NCBI RefSeq assembly: GCF_000350225.1
Contig: NW_005178719.1
Location: 78,175-142,174, forward strand
Length of the DNA: 64,000 nucleotides
Direction: 5' to 3'
From: Chondrus crispus
Lineage: Eukaryota; Rhodophyta; Florideophyceae; Gigartinales; Gigartinaceae
Shown: positions 43,234 to 52,870 of the stretch, piece by piece
How positions within the stretch are numbered: position 1 is the first letter of the stretch
Layout of the letters: the number at the start of each line of letters is the position of its first letter
Program-made: the position numbers and the translations under genes
The notes under the pieces: generated by a model
What the model was told of the DNA's origin: nothing
Databases searched by the model: none
What the model saw: only the letters and a program-made list of their open reading frames with translations

Positions 43234-43896
43234 TCAGTCGACTTTATTGACCGTCGCCGTACTAAGTTGGAACATTTCGGCTACCCTAAGTCTCTTAGCC
43301 CCCGGACCACCACACATCTCCAAGCTCTCTTGTCTCAATCGCATAGGATGTTTTTCCTCGGAGTCGTATATGACAGATTTATCAGCATCCAAAGCGATAC
43401 AGTGATCCACAACATTCGCCTGGACGAGGCGCACGATCGAAACACCTTTCGAGTCTTCAGGTAGCCATGCAAAAGGCGATTTCAACTTATCCAGGTGTAA
43501 TATCTTTCTCACACCCTTACTCGGCTTCCTGATTCTACAGTTGATCCCCATCCGACGAACAACATTTCCCACCTGTCCGACTTTCGTGAAAAGCATTGAC
43601 TCCGCCAACATTCGAGCTCGCATTTTATCCGCCACTCCCGACCCACGCCAAGCGCCACATGCATTTACAGTGGCGGCTGGTAAACAGTCCAAGTCACAAC
43701 TGCTCGCGTACAGAAGATGCTCATGCAACAAATGATAGAGAGCTAAAGCATTACTTTGCTTCCTCGAACCGGGACCTCCTAGCATCACAACTATTACTGG
43801 ATTGCGCTTGACAAATTTTAGGACCGACTCCCGAACAAGTTTCTCACATCCCGTACCCATAACTTGAGAAAGGGTGTTAGTGAAGGCTGGTACCAA
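43234..43896 (-). CDS. Papain-fold-like (Cys-His-Asp) peptidase domain, partial
   Basis: 220 residues, minus strand. Motifs match the peptidases at 19426 and 54291: C71 in D-C-L-P-A-A-T-V-N-A, H155 in V-V-D-H-C-I-A-L-D-A, D168 in V-I-Y-D-S-E-E, followed by M-R-L-R-Q-E-S-L-E-M-C. Cys-to-His spacing is 84 residues, and His-to-Asp is 13. The front half seen in the relatives is missing, so this is a partial copy. It ends 43 bp from the copia RNase H end and faces it tail-to-tail, the same arrangement as the 54291 gene with its Ty3 integrase. Confidence 0.55.
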   Translation of the reverse strand: MVPAFTNTLSQVMGTGCEKLVRESVLKFVKRNPVIVVMLGGPGSRKQSNALALYHLLHEHLLYASSCDLDCLPAATVNACGAWRGSGVADKMRARMLAESMLFTKVGQVGNVVRRMGINCRIRKPSKGVRKILHLDKLKSPFAWLPEDSKGVSIVRLVQANVVDHCIALDADKSVIYDSEEKHPMRLRQESLEMCGGPGAKRLRVAEMFQLSTATVNKVD

Positions 43897-45365
43897 GCAA
43901 GCGCGTGGGAAAATTTTTCGATCCTTATCTAGCGCACGAGTGTTGAAAGAAATTGCTCTCGAGCCACTCGGCGTGACTTAGAGTGAGGACTTGTCCACCT
44001 CGTGGAAGCTTTCATGCGCGGTCATTAGAGCAGACGCATACAATTTACCGAATTTCAATGTGAGACTGTCCTTGCCACGTGATCTATCGCCCCACAAAAC
44101 CGCCTCTATTTCCCAAGCTGATATTTCAGCTCTCCTGAGTGACTTGGTATTAATTTATTCACGTACACCCCCGGACTTTAGGTCCGATCTTCCGTATCTC
44201 ATGATTGACCTGGGACTAAGCGCCTCACGTACACCCCCACGCTTTGGGTACGTCTCAACATCTCGCAACTCCGAGCGTGACATCCTCACACACCGGTGTT
44301 CCGAGGATGAGCGTAGTTAAGGACGTAGCCCTCCAATTGCAACTGATGCGTACGGATGTGCAGGACGACGTGTTGCGGAATGAAAATGGCTAGGAGTCGC
44401 AGTACAAAGGTTAGAAGGGGCCCCTCGCTCGTCGCTCAATATGCGAGAGAGGATAAAACTTGTGGATAGGAGATGGGTTATTGCGCGGAGCTGTTCTAAC
44501 TGCAACTGTGCAACAAGCTTGAAGGTACTGCATTTAAATAGCAACTATGGAGTGCAACGGGCAACTGGAGGGAGTGCAGATAGTTGCAGTGTCCTTCCAG
44601 GAGTGTCCTTCGAGGAGTGTCCGTCTAGAAGTGTTCTTCAAGCTAAAGGGCGGGGGAATGTTGGGGCCTCACGGATTTCACTCAAATCAGGGATGTGAGA
44701 GTTGCGCTCTGTGCGCTCGTGTGATATCGCGCCCGATCGCAACGTGCACGTTACAGTACTTTGCACGATGTCAGCTGCCTCGTTCCTGATCGTGAGAGCA
44801 GTAGGAAGTTTGCAGTGATCGACACGGTCTCATTGCCACGCCAAGGTCGCAGCCGTAGCCCTTCCTCGAGTTGAATAAACTACCCCCTTTTTTCCCCAAC
44901 CACCTTTTCCCGTAGCGCAGCTATCGTACGTGCTATTCCAGCTTTGGATTGTACCGATCGCCACGCACGTTGTGCAGTTTCTCTCGAGTTCCGCGACAGA
45001 GGCAGGCAAAAATTGGAGTACACCAGTCGGGAAGGGTACCGCCGGAGCCATATCCATTCCAAAAAATAATGGACTAATTTTTGGAGAGGTTCAAAGATTA
45101 AATTTGGCCGGCTGGCGATAGCCAATCGCAGCAGTAGGAAATTTGCACCCTGTGTGATTTGGAAAGCACGGGTGGAGACGCTCTAACACCTAGAAATATC
45201 AATGATCTCCCTGGTTGTTGTCGTGTCCTTCAGAGGATGACACTAATTTGTACTTCGGAAATTTCAGGGACACGACATGTAGAGTCACCTACTCTATATT
45301 TGTTCTTACACTAATTTTTTGCTGACACTAATGGCAGTAACTTGTGTAGAAGCCTCGACCTTTCG
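43897..45365. other. Spacer with small repeats
   Basis: About 1.5 kb with no supported gene. Two related blocks starting TCACGTACACCCCC occur at about 44159 and 44226. A GGGTGGAGACGCTC next to TAA at about 45171-45187 resembles the end of the PIF-type MITE and may be a lone terminal repeat. Confidence 0.45.
44588..44643. repeat. Minisatellite, 14 bp x 4
   Basis: Four imperfect copies of AGTGTCCTTCNAGG at 44588, 44602, 44616 and 44630. Confidence 0.8.
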
Positions 45366-45640
45366 TCCGCGCACGTGGTTGTGTCAGTCTTGGGGTGACC
45401 GCAATTATTTAAATTTAAGGAGCACCAGACCTTAAACTCATTCTGTCTCGGCATTAACTCAACAATAGATCATAGATCTTTTAACTCGGATTCTCGGCAG
45501 AGTCGGCACGTGTTGACCGGTTCCACGTGTCATACGTTATCATTAGAATGCCACGTGTTTTCCTCTATAACATGTTCGTACGTGTACAACATGTTGACGC
45601 GTGTACAGGTGTATCAAAATACATCGTGTACACGTTTCAT
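45366..45640 (+). promoter_or_regulatory. G-box cluster upstream of the ABHD12-type gene
   Basis: CACGTG at 45372-45377, 45507-45512, 45524-45529 and 45552-45557, followed by several ACGTGTAC/GTGTACAC words to about 45640. The cluster ends about 125 bp before the first ATG. Confidence 0.5.
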
Positions 45641-45765
45641 AAGCCAACGCTATCGATGTTCAGAGCCCTTCCGCCCGACCAAGGAGACCTGCACAATCTC
45701 CACCTTCATCCATTTCCCCCGAACCAAGCTCTGCTCGTAATGCCCATTCCCCTTCCTCCACCTCC

Positions 45766-46830
45766 ATGCCGCTGCCTCAACATCTCCTGCTCGCCATGAC
45801 TCCCATCACCAGCACCGACATCGCCTCGTCCTCCCCTGCTCCCTTTCTCCCCCGCATAAGGACCTTCCTCCTCGCCTTCATCTGCCTCTACTTCCTCATC
45901 TTCCTCCTGCTCACCTTCTCGCACCGCGTGCAAACCTACCTAATCTACCTGCACTGGTTGCGCCCGCCCTTCTTCTACCCTCTGCACACCCTCGAGCCCT
46001 ACCGCCTCGCCTCCTCCGCTCGCGTCGTCTCCCACAACCATCTACGCGGCTGGCACCTCCTCCCGCCGGGCCCGCCCTTCGTCGACGGCTCCCCCGCCCA
46101 CTTCGACACGCTCCTCTCCCGCCCGCGCCAGCGCGTCGTCATCTTCTTCCACGGGAACTCCGGCACGCGCTCGTGCCCGACCAAGCGCGTCGACTCGATC
46201 AAGTTCCTGGCCGCCCACCTGCGCGCCCACGTTATCACCTTCGACTACTCGGGCTTCGGCGACTCGTCCGGCCGCCCGTCGGAGCAGCAGCTCAACGACG
46301 ACGCCGCCGCCGTCTTCCAGTGGGTCCACGCGCGCGTCGCACCCGAGACAGACGTCATCGTGTACGGACAGTCACTAGGCACTTTTGCCGCCGTAGACCT
46401 CGCCGCAAACTTGAGTCGCTCCCCGCCGCCCGCCCGCAGGCCCCGCGCTGTTATTCTTGACGCACCCCCGGCTTCGCTCATCGACGCCGCGCTCACTCAC
46501 CCCATTGCCAGTCCATTCCGCGTCCTGCCGCACATGCCGGCATTTTTTCGGTTCTGTCTTAAGGAGAAGCTGGACTCTATCGCGAAAATTGGGCACGTCT
46601 CCATGCCCCTGTTGATTTTGCACGGCGAGAGAGATGCTATGATTGGCGTGGAGCAGGGAGAGAAGCTGTATCAAGCTGCAAGGGGGGCGGGGAATGATAA
46701 GGTTCAGTTCGTCAGGTTTCCTGACAGAGGGCATAATGATGTTAATCGTGCTCCGCACTATTTAAGGGTTTTGCACAGCTTTTTGGACGACGCGCTTTCG
46801 ACGCAGTGTCGCATTGGAACGGAGTCGTGA
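45766..46830 (+). CDS. ABHD12/ABHD13-type membrane serine hydrolase
   Basis: 354 residues. One membrane segment at about 33-51 (T-F-L-L-A-F-I-C-L-Y-F-L-I-F-L-L-L-T-F), then a lumenal or cytosolic alpha/beta-hydrolase domain. Diagnostic motifs: HGNSGTR at 129-135, V-I-T-F-D-Y-S-G-F-G-D-S (156-167), nucleophile elbow GQSLG at 201-205 (Ser203), acid D290 in H-G-E-R-D, base H323 in R-G-H-N-D-V. The H-G-N-x-G-T-R and F-D-Y-x-G-x-G-D-S pattern is that of ABHD12 (lysophosphatidylserine and monoacylglycerol lipase), so lysolipid hydrolysis at an endomembrane is the likely role. A second ATG at 45796 has a better start context, and the true start may be there. Intronless. Confidence 0.85.
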   Translation: MPLPQHLLLAMTPITSTDIASSSPAPFLPRIRTFLLAFICLYFLIFLLLTFSHRVQTYLIYLHWLRPPFFYPLHTLEPYRLASSARVVSHNHLRGWHLLPPGPPFVDGSPAHFDTLLSRPRQRVVIFFHGNSGTRSCPTKRVDSIKFLAAHLRAHVITFDYSGFGDSSGRPSEQQLNDDAAAVFQWVHARVAPETDVIVYGQSLGTFAAVDLAANLSRSPPPARRPRAVILDAPPASLIDAALTHPIASPFRVLPHMPAFFRFCLKEKLDSIAKIGHVSMPLLILHGERDAMIGVEQGEKLYQAARGAGNDKVQFVRFPDRGHNDVNRAPHYLRVLHSFLDDALSTQCRIGTES

Positions 46831-47383
46831 AGGGGAAGGTGTGGGAAAGAGTGTTTTTGTATTTTATATGGCGGACCACAGCCGCCCTGGCGACTTACCT
46901 TGCGTTTGTTATCCACATACGCTGTCCGTACAGGCACATGTTGAGAGTGGCAGCTTGAAGCTTCCTTACCCTTTTTTTCAGTGGATACTGCAAGCAAGCA
47001 GTCCGTGTTCGCGTATGGCTCGACTTGCTTTTGCGGCTGCAGATGTCGGGCTGTGGAATATCTGGGTCTTTCTGTAACAGTCTTTGGCAACGCGGCAAGC
47101 AGTGCCATGGCCTCGAGGGATAACCCCTGATTGGATAGGAGTTGTCCGACGTGGGTGCTTAGAGCTGTGAGGGAGCAAAGTGCGGCGAGGGATCAAAGTG
47201 CAGCTTGAAGAGGCTGTCAACTATTGTCAGCTCACTGGATGCGAGGCTCAGTGGCGGTATGTCAACTGTGTACGAAACTGCTGTTGACAAACCGGCAGTA
47301 CTAAGTGTTAGATGTCTCGATACGCCGTACTGAAGTTGCATAGCTTGTCCAAGCGGGCTTGCGGGGAAAAAAAAAGACGGCAG
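46831..47383. other. Convergent intergenic spacer
   Basis: 553 bp between the 3' ends of the ABHD12-type and LRAT-type genes. Its right part (from about 47040) was duplicated with the LRAT locus to 52172-52440. No gene seen. Confidence 0.6.
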
Positions 47384-47929
47384 TCATCCTCTCCCATCGT
47401 GACTATCCGCATCGCTATCGAAATTAGCAGCTGACTCCCTTCCACTGCTCGTATTCGCTCTGCGGTCCCAGAACTTGTGCACGACGACGAACGTAAGCGC
47501 GGCGCCGAGCAATCCTCCGCCAAACACGAGGCTCCCGACGCCCGCGGCGGCGCCCATGACGACGCCCTGTCCCTGAAAGCTGACCTCGCTCCCGACTACG
47601 CACCACCTGGCAAAGCTCTCGCAGTTCTCGAAGAGGAGGTGGTAGCGGCTGTGCCCCAGGCGCGACTCTGCGCGGCGCACGACATCCGCGTGCGCGTACA
47701 CACGCGCATGCTCGGCCGCATCGTATGTGACCGTGTGCACGGCACGGCCTGAGGCGCCGTCGAACTCAGAGAGAGAGGTGCGCATTATCGAAGCGTTGTG
47801 CAGCGTCTTCACCCCGTTCATGCCAGAGTAGTGGATGACAGACCCGTCCGGGCACAGGATGCCGTGGTGCCAGAAGCCTGTCAGACCGTCTTCCTGGCCA
47901 GCGCCGCGCCACACCATGATGTGAGACAT
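47384..47929 (-). CDS. LRAT-domain (NlpC/P60 superfamily) protein
   Basis: 181 residues from the Met at 47929; the frame is open further, with another ATG at 48049 that would add 40 His/Pro/Gln-rich residues. The LRAT/H-rev107 domain is shown by the G-F-W-H-H-G-I block (His21/His22), V-I-H-Y (His33) and E-N-C-E-S-F with the catalytic-type Cys103 (family N-C-E-H-F). These are permuted papain-like enzymes that act as thiol acyltransferases or phospholipases A1/A2. A Gly/Ala-rich hydrophobic segment at about 121-141 and a short polar tail suggest a C-terminal membrane anchor, as in plant NC-domain proteins. It faces the ABHD12-type lipase gene tail-to-tail, so both neighbours are probable lipid enzymes. 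Confidence 0.8.
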   Translation of the reverse strand: MSHIMVWRGAGQEDGLTGFWHHGILCPDGSVIHYSGMNGVKTLHNASIMRTSLSEFDGASGRAVHTVTYDAAEHARVYAHADVVRRAESRLGHSRYHLLFENCESFARWCVVGSEVSFQGQGVVMGAAAGVGSLVFGGGLLGAALTFVVVHKFWDRRANTSSGRESAANFDSDADSHDGRG

Positions 47930-48069
47930 TGCGGGAGTTTGTTGGGGTGCCGCAGGGAGCGAAAGGGTTGGACATGTAAACTGGACGTGTTGATAGTGGT
48001 GATGAGGATGCTGAGGATGCCCTTGTTGCGAGATGGGGGTGTGGCTCATGTGTGGCTTCGCTGATGGTG

Positions 48070-48102
48070 CACGTGTGCACGGTGGAATCTGTGTACACGT
48101 GT
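48070..48102 (-). promoter_or_regulatory. G-box motifs upstream of the LRAT-type gene
   Basis: CACGTG at 48070-48075 and the palindrome ACACGTGT at 48095-48102, 140-175 bp upstream of the preferred start. Confidence 0.4.
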
Positions 48103-48214
48103 GATTTAATTCGTAAAAATTAGAGACGAAGAGACGAATATAGTATATTGTTGGATACGTGTATTGGAGAGCCCGTTCCTGTATTTTTGAGAGTCTCTGA
48201 ATAGAACGAAGCAA

Positions 48215-48741
48215 TAAACCATGTTCTTGCCATGTCCCAGAATCATGTGTGTTGTTGTACTTTATGCTTCAGTCATATACAGCAGTCACCACTATAGCAA
48301 CATGTCGTCTCATCCAGTGCTATCAAGTCCTAGCGCAATATTTCTTAATTAAGCCACATATCCCAGCAAACAATTAGTAGCAGATTGAGGCACGCAAATA
48401 TCCGACTGCCTCGCGAGTTACCTCAATATTAAACAACTTCAAATTGAATTTTGCTGCCAGATGAAAATGCTGTAAATGCCCTCCACTATTATCTTCATTT
48501 CGCTCTCAATAAGACTCACCGGTTGCACCTGCCTGGTATATTATTCATAAGGGCGACACATTCCTTCTCTCTATGACCTTTTCACAATATAGTAGCAATC
48601 GCACGCGACACGCCTAGATAATCCATGCAGCGTTAAAGTTCCGTTGAGCGTTTAGAAATGATTCTTGAATTTCGACGAATACGCCTTCTTTTCCACCCCT
48701 CCAAATTGCTTACATCCCTCTTTTCCACCTCATGGCTTTTA
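48215..48741. other. AT-rich spacer
   Basis: Nothing recognisable between the LRAT promoter and the pogo element. Confidence 0.5.
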
Positions 48742-49179
48742 CAGTGAACCCTCCCGATAAGGATCATTCTCCATATAGATATCCTCCGTAAACGGATAAA
48801 AAGTCGAGTGACGTACTCCGTAGCTTACAAATTTTTACCAAAAAACAATGTCTGTGGAATATTCCTCAATTGGATATCGGGTTCAATGTGAAATAAGCAT
48901 ATCATACAGACCCCTCCTACTTAAAACGTATTTTATGGTTACTTTTGAGCGGCCAAGGCACATATTACCCCACAACCGTTCATTCTTGATCAATCCATTC
49001 ACAATCTGCTCAATAAATTCCAATCCCCATCTGAGGCTTCGCAATTATCATCATTCTCGACAAAAACATCTTTTTAGCATATGCTTCTGTTGGTCCTCCC
49101 CTAATAAATCTCCTCTGATCGCAAACATTGTGTGTTGTCAGCACCGTAGCCATCTGCCCCCGTCAAGCGACAATCGTCG

Positions 49180-49611
49180 ATGAAGCGCTCTGAGCTTAAC
49201 CTCGCCCAAAAGCAACAAATATGTGCAGAGTTCCAACGGCGCAAAAAGAGCAAGGAGCAGACGTCACAAAGCGCCCTTGCGAAGTGGGCCTCAGTACAGT
49301 TTTCCCTTTCCAAACCTCCTGCTCAAGCTTTCATGTCCCGCATCATCAACGGAAAGTATGGATTTCGTCCCGATATCTCTACAAAAAAGTTCAAGCGCTC
49401 CGCGTCAGTTACCAGCCCACATCTCGAACGCGCAGTCGCAACTTGGGTCTCTGCCCAATTTGCAAATAGGGTAAACATCACAGGTCATCTTATAACTACG
49501 CAAGCGGAGCGCATTCAATCACAGCTCAACAAAAACCTTCCTCCTGGTCAGCAGACTACTCTCAATTTTTCCAAAGGGTGGCTTCAAAAGTTAAAAAGCG
49601 TTGGAATCTGA
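49180..49611 (+). CDS. Pogo transposase, N-terminal DNA-binding part
   Basis: 143 residues: CENP-B-like helix-turn-helix (starting M-K-R-S-E-L-N-L-A-Q-K-Q-Q-I) and Tc5-type second DNA-binding domain ending L-N-F-S-K-G-W-L-Q-K-L. The frame ends where it overlaps the next part (49578), indicating a frameshift. Confidence 0.75.
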   Translation: MKRSELNLAQKQQICAEFQRRKKSKEQTSQSALAKWASVQFSLSKPPAQAFMSRIINGKYGFRPDISTKKFKRSASVTSPHLERAVATWVSAQFANRVNITGHLITTQAERIQSQLNKNLPPGQQTTLNFSKGWLQKLKSVGI

Positions 49612-49994
49612 GGTCATACAAGTCCTTTGGGGAATCAGGGGACGCAGACATGGAGGCAGTACAACAGCATCTGCCCGCACTTCAGAAAAAACTGAAAAAC
49701 TACGCCTTCGGAGACATATGGAACGCTGATGAATTCGGGCTTTTTTATCGAATGGCACCTGACCGCACCATTGCCGAGCGTGCTCTGAGTGGTGCTCTGA
49801 GTGGTCGTAAAAAAGATAAAACGCGATTAACATATCTCGCGTGCGCGAATGCTGATGGTTCTGAGCGGTTTCCTTTAATGGTCATCGGGAAAGCAGAGAG
49901 GCCTCGTCTGTTTAAAAAGAAATATGGGCACCAACTGGGGTTCGACTACTATAACAACGGCAAGGCTTGGATGACAGCCATGCTCTTTTTTTGA
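49578..49994 (+). CDS. Pogo transposase, first catalytic part
   Basis: 138 residues as an open frame. It includes W-N-A-D-E-F-G-L-F-Y-R with the first catalytic Asp and the K-K-D-K-T-R-L-T strand typical of pogo/Tigger DDE domains. It stops shortly before the second Asp block (L-L-L-D-N-C-S-A-H-G, near 50050), which lies in another frame. Confidence 0.75.
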   Translation: MASKVKKRWNLRSYKSFGESGDADMEAVQQHLPALQKKLKNYAFGDIWNADEFGLFYRMAPDRTIAERALSGALSGRKKDKTRLTYLACANADGSERFPLMVIGKAERPRLFKKKYGHQLGFDYYNNGKAWMTAMLFF

Positions 49995-50156
49995 ATGGCT
50001 AATGCAGTTTAACTTCTACATTGCAAGTACGCCTGGTCGAAAAGTTATTCTTCTGTTGGACAACTGTAGCGCACATGGAAAGTATGGTACAATTCCGTCC
50101 CTCAGCAAGTGGTTGTGGAGTTTTTGCCGGCAAACACTACATCTAAAATATAGCCA

Positions 50157-50792
50157 ATGGATGCCGGAGTGATAGCAAGTGTGAAAGTTTTATACAGAAA
50201 GTGGCAAATGGAACGCGCTTTAGATAATTTAGATGCTGGTGCAAAGAATATCTACAATGTCAATCAACTGCAAGCCATGGTTCAAGTTCGGCGCATTTGG
50301 AAGAGTATGTCAAAGGATGTAATTTTTAATTGTTGGATACATACGGGGCTTTTGGACGAGAAGATACCGCCTGAAGCTACGACAACTGACGCAGATTGTC
50401 GAAAGAGTACAGTAGAGGAGATTGAAGGAATGGTGGGGCAGTTGATGGGCTCTCGGGCGAGGATCTCTATTGAAAATTTCTTAAATCCCTCAGAGGAAGA
50501 TGAGGTAACGGCAATGGTATCAGTTGAGGACGTGGTGTCAAGTACGATTATGGAAATGAGGGATGGCGAGGATCAAGATAGGGATCGAGCGGAAAGAAAC
50601 GACAGTGAAACCTGCGAATCGTTCACAATTAACGAGCAATTGAAAGCATTAGCAATTGTTAAGTCTTTGTTGGAGGATTGCGACGACATTTCTCCAGAAA
50701 TTCGAGTTGTGATCAATCGTCAGCAGCGCAGTTTGCGTACCAAGAAGGGGAATTGCACAGTCCAGACGACGATAAATACATTTTTTAAGTAG
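50157..50792 (+). CDS. Pogo transposase, C-terminal part with PCNA-binding-like end
   Basis: 211 residues from the third catalytic Asp block (M-D-A-G-V-I-A-S-V-K). The acidic C-terminal half ends Q-T-T-I-N-T-F-F-K, a match to the PIP box Q-x-x-[ILM]-x-x-[FY]-[FY] that recruits PCNA. Drosophila Pogo transposase is known to bind PCNA through such a motif. Confidence 0.75.
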   Translation: MDAGVIASVKVLYRKWQMERALDNLDAGAKNIYNVNQLQAMVQVRRIWKSMSKDVIFNCWIHTGLLDEKIPPEATTTDADCRKSTVEEIEGMVGQLMGSRARISIENFLNPSEEDEVTAMVSVEDVVSSTIMEMRDGEDQDRDRAERNDSETCESFTINEQLKALAIVKSLLEDCDDISPEIRVVINRQQRSLRTKKGNCTVQTTINTFFK

Positions 50793-50920
50793 AGCTCAGA
50801 AATTCTGAGAGATGCAGGTCACCGTGACACCGTTATGATACGGTCTCCGGATGTGAATATCCTCCGCAAATGGATACGGATTACGTCCACCGAGCGTATC
50901 CATATCGGGAGGGTTCACTG

Positions 50921-52171
50921 TAGAATGCTCCGAATCAAAAATGCCTCTCGCGCTGTGCTTTTGCAAAAAAATTATACGAGACACAAACTGAAGCCGACTA
51001 CATGATTACCACACTGTTCATTAAGCACAAAAACGCTGATCATACAAAATTGTAACCTTCTCGTTCCTCTCTTTTCTCATGCCCCTAACCGATATATCGA
51101 AATACCATCGTCTCTTGAGACGAATAGTTCATCATGAAGCTCCAATCGAATCTCTGTAACTCGCGCATCATTTCGACTGTTTGTACCTGTACCGGAACCC
51201 TTGCCCGTTTACTCCCTCTTGAGAGACACTCTTTTAAACTGAACCTATGCTGTTCATATCAGACGCCAACCCTACACTCGTAGGTCGAGAAAAACAATTT
51301 CCAGTCATCGCCACCCACTATGTTTTCTTGAAAACGACATTGACCTTCGTTATGTATAGACGGGTCATTCCAATGGCTGTTTTCGTGTGCCTGTGCATTC
51401 CATTTTTTGCTTGTAGGAATAAGACATGTTTTAAGCGCATTGTCCGCCAAAGATAGGAAAAGTTGTTGTGTCTTTCGCAATAATGTGATGAAATTTCATC
51501 TCTGTGGGTCTGCTACCGCCATTACACCTCCAAGAGATCCTGAAGTCGAGTAACAAGCTCTTGACCCTATTCAGCTCCTGTTTCCGCAGCCCATAGTACG
51601 CAGGACCACCCACCATCAAAAATTGCCTCATGCAGTGAGAAAATCACAGAGGATTACTAACAGTAATCCTTTAAACAGCTCATTGCTTTCAAAGGTAGAA
51701 ATCTTCAGTCGACCTTGTCAGACTTTTCTTCCTCCATGTCCCGATCAGCCATCTAAGACGTGATTTAGTTGTTTTCGACGCAACAATAACAGCTACAAAA
51801 GACGTGAAAAATGACGATTCGCACTGGACAAGTCTTTTGCGATATCTTCTGAAAGACTTCATACGACTGAATCTCATTGACGATTTATGTTGAATCAGCC
51901 AGATCTAGGAATTTTCGAAGAGGAATGGCATGCTTCTTTATACAGAATATTGAAGTGCCTCATGTCTCAGACAACACTGAGATAGACAGTTTGAACTTTA
52001 GAATGTATGACAGCTCCCCTAGGCTCTCTCATCCACACACGGCGACACCTCAGATTGGAAATAACATTTTTAGCTTTATAGAATCCGTTCCATGATTTCA
52101 AGTGATGATTCATGAAACAGATGAATTTCGGAAAAAACTAAGCACCTACAAGGTGTTTCAGTTATTTATCC
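50921..52171. other. AT-rich spacer
   Basis: 1.25 kb. Short open frames only; no supported gene or repeat. Confidence 0.5.
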
Positions 52172-52870
52172 GGTTACAGATGTGGGGCCGTGGAATATCT
52201 GAGTCTTTCTGAGGCAGTCTTTGGCAACGCGGCAAGCTGTGCTATAGCCTCTAAGAGTGATACCTGATTGGGGAGAACTTGTCCTACGTAGGTGCTTAAT
52301 GCCGTGAGGGAGCAAAGTGCTACGAGGGATCAAAGTGCTGCTTGAAGAGGCTTTCAAATGTGTACGAAGCTGCTGATGATAAACGGTCCGTACCAAGCGT
52401 TAGATGTATCGCCTCTTCATGTTGTGTTTGCATAGCTTGTTCAAGCGAGCTTGTAGGAAAAAAGACGACGGTCACCCTCTCCCATCATGACTATCAGCAT
52501 TGCTCTCAACACTGGCAGCTGCATATGTTCCACCGTTCGTATAAGATCTGCGGTCCCAGAAGTTGGTGGAAGCGGCTGTGCCCCAGGCGCGCTCTACGCT
52601 GCGCACGATGTCCGCGCTCGCGTACATGCGCGCACGCTCGGCCGCATCGTACTTCACAGAGTGCACGTTATGCTCCGAGGCGCCTTCGAATTCATAAAGA
52701 GAGGTGCGCAATATCGAGTTGTTGTACTTTGTCCTCTTCTCGTCTATGTCATAGTAGTGGATGACACAGTCGCGGCAGAGGATGCTGTGGTGGCAGTAGC
52801 CTGTCAGATAGTATTCCGGGCTCTAACTGCGCTAAACCTTGATGTGAGACATTGGGAGAGTTGGTTAGGG
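52172..52870 (-). pseudogene. Decayed duplicate of the LRAT-type locus
   Basis: The segment repeats the LRAT gene and its 3' flank (47040-47935) in the same orientation. The frame 52472-52711 still reads M-R-T-S-L-Y-E-F-E-G-A-S and the C-terminal N-F-W-D-R-R-S-Y-T but lacks the intervening block with the catalytic N-C-E-S-F and the membrane segment. The part matching the N-terminal His block (near 52800-52850) is out of frame. So this is a non-functional copy with an internal deletion of the active site. Confidence 0.8.

Larger units (their letters stand above)
48742..50920 (+). mobile_element. Pogo/Tigger-type Tc1/mariner transposon with intact ends
   Basis: 2179 bp with inverted ends CAGTGAACCCTCCCGAT (48742-48758) and ATCGGGAGGGTTCACTG (50904-50920), flanked by TA on both sides, the Tc1/mariner target duplication. 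Inside the ends a 20-bp block ATATCCTCCGYAAAYGGATA occurs in the same orientation at 48779-48798 and 50857-50876; its ends are palindromic (TATCC...GGATA), so it may be a transposase-binding site. Transposase coding is split over three frames (49180-49611, 49578-49994, 50157-50792) and is no longer continuous. Confidence 0.92.

Noticed and set aside
44387-44470. Third H3-like start (M-A-R-S-R-S-T-K)
   Set aside because: Only the first three residues match, there is no STGGK or later tail motif, and it is on the wrong strand relative to the peptidase fragment.
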